From Sinonovacula constricta (taxonomy: Eukaryota; Mollusca; Bivalvia; Cardiida; Solecurtidae): a stretch of 64,000 nt of DNA. Position 1 is the first letter of the stretch; each line of letters begins with the position of its first letter. Both the position numbers and the translations under genes were made by a program. Of the stretch, positions 10,101 through 18,600 are shown one piece after another. The notes below the pieces were generated by a model. That model was not told where the DNA came from. It searched no databases and worked only from the letters and a program-made list of their open reading frames with translations. The stretch is taken from NCBI GenBank assembly GCA_007844125.1, contig CM017571.1, positions 29,873,850 through 29,937,849 on the forward strand, given 5' to 3'.

Positions 10101-12562
10101 AGTGCAGAAGATGGATCCTCTCACTTTATTACAGGTGCCAGACTAGCTTTATTACAATTTATATTATATTGTTAAAATAAACTTAAAAAATGTATTAATG
10201 AAGGTAACAAAAGCTAACTTAGTTTTTTAAAGTTTAATCTTTTTATCAGATTTAGCTACATTTTAAACCTGCCTTAATGTTAAGAAGTTTGTGAAATATG
10301 AAGTTTGATAGTGTTCATGTTAAGTTGGAACCAGTAGATTTTTACCATATCTCTTGCTTAAGCTGTATTTGTTTGCTTTTTCAGATATTTTAACACCAGT
10401 TATAACTGTTGTGTTTGAATTAATTTCTTGCCATTTATCTCTGTTTACAGGTAGGCACAAGACATATTTAACAGTAATTGAACAAAATTTTATTGTTATT
10501 ATTTGTCAATCTTCAGGTCGCAGTGAAGAACAACATTGATGTTTTCTACATCTCAACAAATGTTCCGCTACATGTCCTTTTCACGGAGGATGGAGAGATG
10601 GATAAAAAGATATTCCTGGCCACTTGGAAGGATATTCCAGCTAACAGTGAAGTCCAGTATACCATCAACAATGTCCAACACAATGCTGGTAGTGTATTGT
10701 TTGTAGTTTAACATTCTATAAAAAAAAATCAACTTGATAACCATAGATTCTGTTAATCCTTTCGCTGCTAAGCCATTTTCCACACTCTGTGCTGAAGAAT
10801 TTTCTATAAATTTCCTAAGAAAACTGCCATACTTTACTAAAGCACTTATAATTTTGGATATGTAAAACTCTATATCATTATAAAGGTAATTGAATGATAG
10901 ATTCTGAATAATATAAAATTTAATAATTAGTATGTGATATAAAAATGTTACGGACTTTCAGAAATAGAAAAAAAGTGTTGAAAAAATCCAGAACTTTGCC
11001 ATTTCACTCCTACAACTTAAAAACTATGATTATTTCTAAGAAAAACACTGCAAGTTACTGTCAAGGGGAGTTACTCTGGTCATACTCTTATAGGAAATTA
11101 GCAGTGCTGTAAACACTAAAAAATAGTAGTATTCGGGACGTAGGATGTATGTATAAGAGTATTGCTAGTGGTTAGAAATAGACGTACGCTGTATGTTGGG
11201 CAGCAGTGAAAAGGTTAATCATATGTAAATGTAGTGTTGCTTTCACACCTTTATACCTACCATAAATACCACAATACCACACCTAGTCACATTATATAAT
11301 CTTGAGATGGTGCTTTTCTTGATGCAATCCGGCTTGAGGCTCAAGCCAGATTATTCTGTATTATTGAAGTTGTTAAGTATACCCTAGTTGTACAGAAGAA
11401 AATGTTGTTTGCTAAATGCGCACATGGTATCATGTGACCAAAGCACAGTGGGGATATAATTGTGATAATTTGAACAGGAATTAAAAAAATACACACAGTC
11501 AACATTTCACATCCACAAGGCACACATGCAAACAGACTACATTAAAAATTAAATAGTATTGTAATGACATTTTCAACAATATATTTATTTTTGCTAGTCA
11601 TGTAACTTAATGTGTTAATTACAAAAACATGTATTAACACCATTAATTTGTTTATCACTCACAGATACAGTCTCGCAGAAGTTGAGGAACAACAATATAT
11701 TTACCATAGCCAAACGTAATGTGGAGGGTCAAGACATGCTATACCAGTCACTGAAGTTAACTAATGGTATCTGGGTATTGGCTGAACTAAAGACCAAACC
11801 ATCCAACCCTTCATTTGTGGTAAGTGAATACATAAGTATTTTATTGTAGCTTACAAGTGTATAATATTGTATCGTTCGAAGAGAACTATATTCATTTCTA
11901 GTCACGTGTTGTTTGAACAACAGGCCAAAGCATTTTTAACCTGAGAATCTATGTTTGTTTGAACATATCTTCTTCTCTTTTTTAAGAAATGTTAAGACAA
12001 GGTTAACTTTATAACAATGTGAAAGAGATTAGATGAAAGCAAAGCTTATTAAATTCTTCACATAGATAGATTATTGTTCAAGTGAATATAAATTCTAAGT
12101 GGCACCCATGACCAGGTGGTAGCGTCACCTGTAACTTCGTCGACTGCTCAGTTTGTCATAGACTGGGTTTGAGTTCATGTCGGTGTTAAGGACTTAATAT
12201 AAGACAAGCTGTTAGTTGACTTGCAGGTGTGCTAGTGGTTCTACCCAGACTTTTGTCTAAAGTCATCCTCCACCAAAGAAGCTGCACATTGACCCCATTT
12301 ATGTTGCCGTGATGTGTTTTAAAACAAAACATAAATTCATGATCACTATCTCCAGATAACTGAAATACTGTTGGTCCGATGATAAACCCAATAAAAAAAA
12401 AGAGTTCATGAATCTTTTGGTTGTTTGAAGAAAAAAAAAGTTTATAGAAATTAAGTATGATCACCATTACCTTGTTGTTGTTTACAGTTATCCCTGAAGT
12501 CTCGGGCAATGGAAGTGTATGAGGCTGTACACCAGGTGTATGAAACGATACTACACAACTAA
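1013..12562 (+). CDS. AP-1/AP-2 complex subunit beta (beta-adaptin), 5'-partial gene
   Basis: This is the large beta chain of the heterotetrameric clathrin adaptor. It helps build the trunk of AP-1 (trans-Golgi/endosome) or AP-2 (plasma membrane) and recruits clathrin and endocytic accessory proteins. Twelve exons join in phase: 1013-1167, 2724-2864, 3600-3765, 4428-4604, 6871-6984, 7532-7791, 8724-8938, 9370-9608, 10004-10134, 10517-10688, 11665-11819 and 12488-12562. Conserved blocks include [55 protein letters not shown], the clathrin box LLDID and the appendage block [19 protein letters not shown]. About the first 270 residues are missing to the left; no further exon is seen in 1-1012. 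Many invertebrates have one beta shared by AP-1 and AP-2, so I do not assign a paralogue. Exons 7 and 9 each carry one surplus base; read literally, the protein stops in the hinge at 8932-8934. Confidence 0.95.
2472..2600. repeat. Foldback (hairpin) element, about 129 bp
   Basis: Bases 2472-2526 read CTGGAACCCACA... and 2547-2600 read as its near-perfect reverse complement ending ...TGTGGGTTCCAG, with a loop of about 20 bases (CAACTGACAAAACTGACCAA). No coding content. It lies 123 bp upstream of the exon at 2724 and could form a stable hairpin in pre-mRNA. Its sequence is unrelated to the similar-sized foldback at 16587-16716. Confidence 0.8.
2724..2864 (+). CDS. beta-adaptin exon, trunk
   Basis: Encodes [18 protein letters not shown] and onward to AQVLAELKE, nearly invariant in animal beta-adaptins. 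It is preceded by TTTATATTTTAG. The donor is GTAAGT at 2865, so the exon ends with GA and the Glu codon is completed by the A at 3600. Confidence 0.95.
3600..3765 (+). CDS. beta-adaptin exon, trunk
   Basis: Encodes [20 protein letters not shown], then [20 protein letters not shown] and [15 protein letters not shown]. Acceptor CTTGTGCAG, donor AAG|GTATGT. Phase agrees with both neighbours. Confidence 0.95.
3996..4066 (+). repeat. tRNA-like SINE head
   Basis: Contains a pol III A-box-like stretch (GATAGAGCCAGCGGTAGTGC) and a B-box (GGGTTCGATCC), spaced as in a tRNA. It has no foldable acceptor stem, so it is a SINE head rather than a functional tRNA. It sits in the adaptin intron. Confidence 0.55.
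4428..4604 (+). CDS. beta-adaptin exon, trunk
   Basis: Encodes [20 protein letters not shown] through [20 protein letters not shown] to [11 protein letters not shown], 59 whole codons. Acceptor CTCTCTTAG, donor CAG|GTAAGG. Confidence 0.95.
5093..6036. repeat. Minisatellite, about 19-bp unit (GCATGGGATGCCCACCATG)
   Basis: About 945 bp of degenerate head-to-tail copies of GCATGGGATGCCCACCATG, with shorter variants of about 13-14 bp such as GCATGGGATGCAT. It lies wholly inside the adaptin intron between 4604 and 6871. Several frames on both strands stay open (Met-Pro-Trp-Trp-Ala-Ser-His-Ala type repeats) only because the unit lacks stop codons; these are not genes. ATGGCAT-type words make it partly self-complementary. 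Confidence 0.95.
6871..6984 (+). CDS. beta-adaptin exon, trunk
   Basis: Encodes [20 protein letters not shown] then [18 protein letters not shown], 38 whole codons. Acceptor GTCTGTCTGCAG, donor ACAG|GTATGT. Confidence 0.95.
7125..7335 (+). repeat. SINE, tRNA-like head plus tail B
   Basis: The head has GCCAGTAGCTGAGCGGTTAG (A-box-like). The tail has GTGGTTCTAC, then CTTTCTCCACCAGTAATTAG and CATAATTGTGTCAGTG, ending in an A-rich run. Related copies lie near 12.1, 24.5, 25.0, 35.1, 49.8 and 55.6 kb. Confidence 0.7.
7532..7791 (+). CDS. beta-adaptin exon, end of trunk and start of hinge
   Basis: Encodes [20 protein letters not shown], then [20 protein letters not shown] and [15 protein letters not shown], the trunk-hinge junction of beta-adaptins. 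Ends two bases into a Ser codon at GCCTC|GTATGT, completed by the G at 8724. Confidence 0.95.
8495..8635 (-). repeat. SINE fragment, tail A family (antisense)
   Basis: Reverse-strand match to the body of the SINEs at 19.3 and 53.1 kb. Shared blocks are the complement of TAGCTCCCTTGCTAACGCTC and the complement of AATGTGACTGGGTGTGGTAT. A shorter, more decayed match of the same type lies at about 11215-11320. Confidence 0.65.
8724..8938 (+). CDS. beta-adaptin hinge exon with clathrin box; contains a +1 frameshift
   Basis: The first part encodes [20 protein letters not shown] and [16 protein letters not shown], including LLDID, which fits the clathrin-box consensus (L, hydrophobic, polar, hydrophobic, acidic). 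The last part encodes [19 protein letters not shown] and GEGLDNL in a different frame. The exon is 215 bp, but the flanking phases require 1 modulo 3, so one base is surplus. The frame switch falls in GGTTCC at about 8847-8852. Without correction the frame reaches a stop at 8932-8934. Confidence 0.9.
9370..9608 (+). CDS. beta-adaptin exon, end of hinge and start of appendage
   Basis: A Gly-rich hinge ([20 protein letters not shown]) is followed by the appendage start [20 protein letters not shown] and [20 protein letters not shown]. Acceptor CCTGTGTAG. It ends two bases into a Ser codon at AACAG|GTTGGT. The phase matches the end of the hinge exon only if the frame there has been restored. Confidence 0.93.
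10004..10134 (+). CDS. beta-adaptin appendage exon; contains a +1 frameshift
   Basis: Starts with [16 protein letters not shown] in the incoming frame and ends with [20 protein letters not shown] then PLTLLQ in another, joining directly to VAVKNN of the next exon. Length is 131 bp where 1 modulo 3 is needed, so one base is surplus, probably in CCACCCAACC at 10051-10060. The donor CAG|GTGCCA is weak but phase-correct. Confidence 0.85.
10517..10688 (+). CDS. beta-adaptin appendage exon
   Basis: Encodes [20 protein letters not shown], then [20 protein letters not shown] and [14 protein letters not shown]. Acceptor ATCTTCAG, donor GCTG|GTAGTG. Belongs to the appendage beta-sandwich and platform. 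Confidence 0.95.
11665..11819 (+). CDS. beta-adaptin appendage exon
   Basis: Encodes [20 protein letters not shown] then [20 protein letters not shown], the platform subdomain that binds accessory proteins in AP-2. Acceptor CACTCACAG, donor GTG|GTAAGT. Confidence 0.95.
12101..12405 (+). repeat. Composite SINE carrying tail B then tail A
   Basis: A tRNA-like head (CCAGGTGGTAGCGTCACCTG, a degenerate B-box in GGGTTTGAGTTC) is followed by the tail-B block GTGGTTCTACCCAGAC and then the tail-A block CTCCAGATAACTGAAATACT, ending in an A-run. Most other copies here have only one of the two tails. It lies about 80 bp upstream of the last adaptin exon. Confidence 0.65.
12488..12562 (+). CDS. beta-adaptin last coding exon
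   Basis: Encodes [20 protein letters not shown] then ILHN and TAA at 12560-12562, matching the usual C-terminus of beta-adaptins. Acceptor TTGTTTACAG. Confidence 0.95.
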   Translation, partial: LSLKSRAMEVYEAVHQVYETILHN

Positions 12563-13450
12563 TGGCAACAGTTCATTAAGGGATCAGTTATTGAAGGGGA
12601 AAAAGTTGTAGAAGACACTACCACCCTGTTTATCTCACCGAGACTTATAGACTTTGGTTTCAGTCAAGCTTAACCTGGCGGAAAATTTACTTTTGTGAAA
12701 CTATTTTGGTACTAACCTGTAAATCAGGTGAAATGTTGTTTATGAATAAAACAATTCTCCTACAAACATATAATGAAAAGTGATAAGTCAAGTTCTTCAT
12801 ATTCAACAGGATTATAATAATGTAGAATTCTGAGCTCTAAGAAAGCAATATCACCATTTACAACTAAATTTATTCCTTTCTACCTGTTGTCAATGTATGT
12901 AGTTTTAGTAAAAAAAAAAATGTTGGTAAATGAATGTTTTTTTTACTCTCTGATGAACCTTTAAGAATTGTTAGTAATCTGCTTTTAGGTTTTGTGAAAA
13001 GGTAGCTATTAGGTCGATATACATATGTGCATAAAAATATAATTTCAATATTTACTTACATCGTATTATTCTAAAGTAATGAAAAATTAGGAAGGATGTG
13101 TTGTGCAATATTGTGGCTTATTTGCTGTGTATTACTACTCTTTTTATTGATTTTGCATTCTTTATTTAATTCCTAGTATAAATAAGATGTATCTCTGTAT
13201 GTTGTGTACATATATTAGTTGGACATTAGATCAATGTTTAATAAATTCACATGTTCTGATAAATTTTTAAACCAAATATTGTTAGCCTTGGCATTCAGAC
13301 TGGTTGAATGAATGTTAAAGTGAAACATCATTTCTGTAAAAAAAAAATAACGGTTTATCATTATAATTTAATAACATTCTAAAACTTAAAAAGTAAAATT
13401 GTACACTACACCTATACTAGATAATTTCGATTGTAAACACACGGAATAAA
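12563..13450 (+). other. Probable beta-adaptin 3' UTR with candidate poly(A) signals
   Basis: AT-rich non-coding sequence after the stop. AATAAA occurs at 12745-12750, 13240-13245 and 13445-13450. Which signal is used cannot be told from the sequence. Confidence 0.45.
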
Positions 13451-13805
13451 TTTTGGACCCAGCTTGTGTTGTTTTTACATACTGAAGAATGCTCACCTCA
13501 ATGTAGTTATACAGTTTTGGTATTTTCTTGCCCATACTACATATTTTTTTATCATACCTGTACTGCTACTACTAAAAATAGGAACAAAAGTTGTTGAAAC
13601 TTAACTTGTGAAAATAAAACGTTAATAATGTCATAAGTTTGAAACTTTGAGAAAACATTTACAAATATGGAAAATTTGTTATTATAAAATTTCTAATTTT
13701 TTATCACTATTTACCATTTCATGTGGCCCATCTCAAACTTGCAATGAGTTGTTTTTTTTAAGAGAATATTAACTGTAACATTCACTGCTTTATTTTAATG
13801 CCATA

Positions 13806-14092
13806 GAGTCAAGACAGGGATGGGATGGGATTTGCCGGCATTTTTGCCGATACTATGCAGTGACATCTCCATCATAGCACAAGGGCACTAATGAGAAGCT
13901 CCGGCAGGTCCATCATACTGACATCAATGAGTCAGGCGTAAAGCTGTTCCCTTAGTCCCGAGCGTTGGGAGGGAAGCCACTACTACCAACTCTAATGTCT
14001 TGTTTGACCCGGCCGGTGTTTGAACCCGCGACCTCCCGATCCCCAAGCCGACGCTCTACTAATTGAGCTATTGCAGCAGGTGGAGTCATGAC
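13806..14092 (-). repeat. tRNA-derived SINE, antisense, with target-site duplication
   Basis: On the minus strand it has A-box TAGCTCAATTAGTAGAGCGT and B-box GGTTCAAACACC. The flanks GAGTCAAGAC (13806) and GAGTCATGAC (14083) look like a 10-bp target duplication differing at one base. It sits between beta-adaptin and SBDS. Confidence 0.7.
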
Positions 14093-14295
14093 AATGATGT
14101 TACTTCCACTTTATAATAAATATTGCAGAGAGTGGATTTCCTGATTGCATTGTAGAAATTAACACCTAATACTGCAGCATTGGGTCAACTATATGGGTTA
14201 ATGCCATCAAATTATTAGACTTTGCATTTAAAATTCATAGTATTACTGCCAAAATAAAGATCTAAACCCTTTAACATTTTTTTATGGAAAGGATA

Positions 14296-14498
14296 CATAC
14301 ATGTTAACTTTTTTTGAGGCCAAAGTGAAGATTTTCACTTGCTTAATGGGAGATTTGTTACTTTCATATAAACAAAAAAGGAAATTATCTGTTTCCAAGA
14401 AGCAAGATTTCTGAAAATGTGTAAAACGCCCATCATTTTCAAACAGTTTTGAACCTCAAATGTGGGAGTCTCCAAAAGTGGGAGAGTTCATATGTATG
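14296..14498 (-). mobile_element. 200-bp inverted-repeat element, copy 1
   Basis: The ends CATACATGTTAACT and AGTTCATATGTATG are inverted copies of each other. The interior (a GGGAGATTTGTTAC block, a TTTCTGAAAATGTGTAAAAC block) matches, in reverse orientation, elements at 32633-32829 and 54121-54320. No coding capacity: a MITE-like family of 197-203 bp. Confidence 0.75.
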
Positions 14499-15529
14499 AT
14501 GATATTTGAACATCTTACTGAACAGTCACTTAAATTGAAAAAAGACTTGTACCAGCCTGCATGCAGTACTTGAAGAGTCTATATACCACTACCAATAACA
14601 TAAAGTTTTCATAAGAATTGTATGTTTAAATTACTTGTCAGCATATCCTGTGGTCAATGGTGTTTATTTCTCTTGTCACAGCTAGAAGTTGTTATACCTG
14701 TACAGAAAAAATCGGAAGTCTCTATTGAAAACAACAACTGATTGTGACATAATAATTTTGGAGAATACCAATTTTTTACAAAACAGGTTTATTAGAAAGA
14801 TATTAATGGATTTTTTCCAATTTGACTATAATATTTAGTGGCAAATCGTGGATGTAATTAAATTCATAAAGAACCTTAGTGGCAAATCGTGGATGTAATT
14901 AAATTTATAAAGAACCAATGACAATTCAAATGTGTACTTTATGAAACACTCTTCGGCGATAATGTCTTGTTACTAATGTCAAATGTCCGTCATAACTCGA
15001 ACCCATTGATTTTACACACAGCGGCAAAGCAACAAATTTGTAACACAAAACCCACAACAAAGTTGCTATCAAATATAGTAAAAATATATCTGCTATTTAA
15101 AATATATCTGCTATTCATATCAAACTCATTAGAGCTCACAGTGAACGTAATATAATGTTGACAATATATAGGCCCTTTAAAAATACCATTTCAAAATAAT
15201 TAGCACAGAAATTATTTCATTTAGAAAAAAAAGATTTCAATTAAACGCTTCGAGCAATATGTGAAAATCTGATAATAGAATACTGGATATAACAACTTCG
15301 CTTTCGAAAGGTATTGTAACGGGAGGCTACTCAGCATTTTTCTCAACGGTTTTCTCCCTTGTTTATTAAGGGAAACCACTCTGGTAAAATAAATGCTGCT
15401 TCCGTTGTACAAGTTTTTCGTAGTGATTGTGAAATTTCAAGAGATAACTTTTAAAGCAGATGTTTATTTAGATCATTTTTACATTAAGTCTGATTTTATT
15501 TCGGCTCATTTGAACGTCTCTCGAGAAAA
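14499..15529. other. Intergenic region upstream of SBDS
   Basis: No gene recognised. A 41-bp tandem duplication starts TAGTGGCAAATCGTGGATG at about 14836 and repeats at 14877. The promoter of SBDS should lie in the last few hundred bases; no convincing TATA box is seen. Confidence 0.5.
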
Positions 15530-15663
15530 ATGTCAAGACAGGTGAAGCAGCCGACAGGTCAAAAAAGGCTGACCAATGTTATGGTGGTGCGAATGAAGAA
15601 AGGTGGAAAACGTTTTGAGGTAGCTAGTTATCCCAATAAAGTGGTGTCATGGAGAAATAAAGT
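15530..15663 (+). CDS. SBDS: SBDS exon 1
   Basis: ATG at 15530 in context GAGAAAAATGTC. Encodes [20 protein letters not shown] and then [16 protein letters not shown]. Donor AAAGT|GTAAGT, two bases into a Val codon. Confidence 0.95.
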
Positions 15664-18600
15664 GTAAGTAAGTCTACATACTACAAATTGAATGATACAA
15701 ATATGTTTTTTTCTACAGGAAAATAGCAACAAAGACGACAAGACAGCCAACAGTAAAATAGATCCATAGGCATAGTTTGTCATATAACCTCCCCAAAAAT
15801 GTTAATATGTGGAAATTTGGGCTTTATTCCTGTAATATTTCTCCAAAATTACATTAAAATCAGTACAGAAACCATCAACATATGTACAGCTTTCTCTTTA
15901 ATAGACTGTCAAATGTGTCAAGTTTTTATCTTTCTCTCATAGAAAGATAAGTTTGTTTATTTACATTCTGAATCATGCGACGACCTTTGTTATTCCGCGG
16001 ATTACTACATTAAGTTCCGATTTAGTCCAAAAGTCACATGATACACATTAAATAAAAAAGTATGTGTAAACAGAAGCAGCAAATATGAAAGTGATAAATT
16101 GATGGAAAACAGGCTTTTATGCCTTGACCGAATAGAACAAATGGCGTCAAGTAATTGCCACCAAGCTAAACAGAAGCCGCGTTGTTTTAGGAAAGCAATT
16201 TGACCAGACTAGGGATCACTGATGAAGGATGTGGAAGTAGAGACTGGCGGTGTAATGGCGAACTGTTTGCTTGGCCGGTATTTTATATATCAGAAATTTC
16301 TTTGAGGTTTCCATTATTGTATTATAATTCCAGAAATTTTATCAATATCAATTGTATGACACAATGAAGTACATAAGCAGCGTAGTGATGAGTGTTTATG
16401 AGAGCCTTAATTCTTGCAATCATCCAGTGATTAACAACCTTTTTTTAGTTAAAGGGAACAAGTTTCTGATATACTTGAAGGAGCGTTAGTTGTTCTTGGA
16501 GATAATCATTTCATGTGTGATATTGTGTTAGATCTATTATTAATTAATGTTGTGCTTTCATCTTGCAAATGACACAGATCGAATTAGTAACACTTTGCCT
16601 CTTCACACTTCGCCCTCCCCTAACTGGTAACAGTTTGCCCTTGATCAGTAAAAGTTCGCCCTTGATCAGTAATGACCAGTTAAGGGAGGGGGAAGTCTGA
16701 AGAGGCAAAGTGTTACAATGTAGACCGTATCCTTACTAGGGTTGGGCTTATATTGCAGATTTAATCTTTTTATGTTTCATTCTCTGGAGACAATGCGTTC
16801 AGGCAGCTCAGCGCCAGGCTAATTGGTCAAGTACCAAGTGCTCTTTTAGTTTAATTATATGACCACTTGGCATGGTTTCTGACTTTTTATTGCAAGAAAA
16901 CTTGATACGTTTTTAAGGTAAAGCAAGTGTAAAAGAAAATATATAGAATAACACAACAGATGAGTTGTATACTTTAATGTAGACGTGTATGCCAAATTTT
17001 AAGAAAATTCTCCATCCAGTTTTAAATTAATAGATTTTTTTGTTTTCTTAAATTGGTATTAATTATGTTTCCTTTTTAGAAATAAGCAAACTCCAAGTAT
17101 TATGTGATATCCTCTGTAGGAGAAGTGTTTTGCTATTGAGTATCCTTTGGAAATAAGATATAGCATTAGACAAACCAACCAAACATTGTTTCTTGATTTA
17201 TTTGACTCTATCCCAAATATTTAATTTATTATTAACAAAACCAAATCTTATTTTCCTGATTTTTCTGCTTATTTGCTCTTGATTGCAAAAATCAACAAGC
17301 TATTTAATGCCACACAATTGGTTTCAGAGTTGCCCAAAATGTTCTATAAAGTATTTTGGTTGATGCTACAAAATAAAAAAATAATTTCACCACATGGTTT
17401 TGATTTTTAAGACTTCAAATACACCAGGTAACGAATTTTTATTCAAATTAAGCACAAATCATAAAATTACAATTCAATTACAAAAATAAAATAAAAAATT
17501 ATACATGTTTACTTCTTAATCTGGTAGGGTGATGCAGAAATTATTGGAAAAGTGAAAAAGTAGAAAGAAAAAAAGTTAACCTTTGTGTCCATACCGGGAT
17601 TCGAAAGCTCAACCCCCATTTTGGCGGCATTTTAACCATAATTTTGATACTTTTCATTTGGAGGTGCAGCATTGCATTTGCTCTACATTAAGACCACTTT
17701 TGTGTGGGTCAAGCATCAAGCAAACCATGTGCTTCCTGCTTTCGTCATTTCTCAAGATATGACCCATTTGGCCTTTAGACGATAAAGCATCACCCAGTCA
17801 TTGAAAACAAAAGAAACACCGGATAGAGAACCAGCAAGAACAAGTACCTTCGAGTTGAATAAAACATACATAGTAGTGTGAAAAAATAATGCAGATTTTC
17901 ACTAAGAGGATTGTATTCTACTTTAAAACAACTTTTGTACATTAAAAAACACTTTGTTTCACGATAGCAATGCAAATAAAGCTTGACATAGAAATGTCTT
18001 GTGAAAAATCTTATTTCATGACCCAGAATTGTGGGAGTGATGTCATATGATACCATTAGGCACAGAAACGAAAACATAGGACAAATGATGTCTTTGCTTA
18101 TATGCATGTGTATCATGGATAGCCATTTGTACAGGTCCAAATAAATGGTTTGTTGTTGTGTGTGTATGTGTTCTTTTTGTTTTTTATTGTTGTTGTTTTT
18201 TCATATACATAGAATTTATTTATGTTCATACTGGCCCAGATATATCGGGGGCCGAGTGGGCCATGGCACCCCCCGCCAAGTCGGCCCGGTCATACAATTT
18301 TTCTCGACTATATTTATTTTGAAATGCCCCCCCCCCCTTCTGCTGCTAGGCAGACCCCTGAGGCCATCTGGCACGTGTACACTGTACAACATATACTGTG
18401 TGTATTGCATTCCCTGTCCACTGTCCCACTAATGAGCTTTATTGGCACTCCTGCTGTGATGCAGACGTAATTAGCTGTGCTAACAAGAATTTTGTTGTTT
18501 TATAAGGAGATTTTTGTGAAAATATATAGTCACAGCTATGAGATTGATTCTGGCATAGAATAGAGCAAAAAAGCAATTTTACAATATATCCAAGCAAAAT

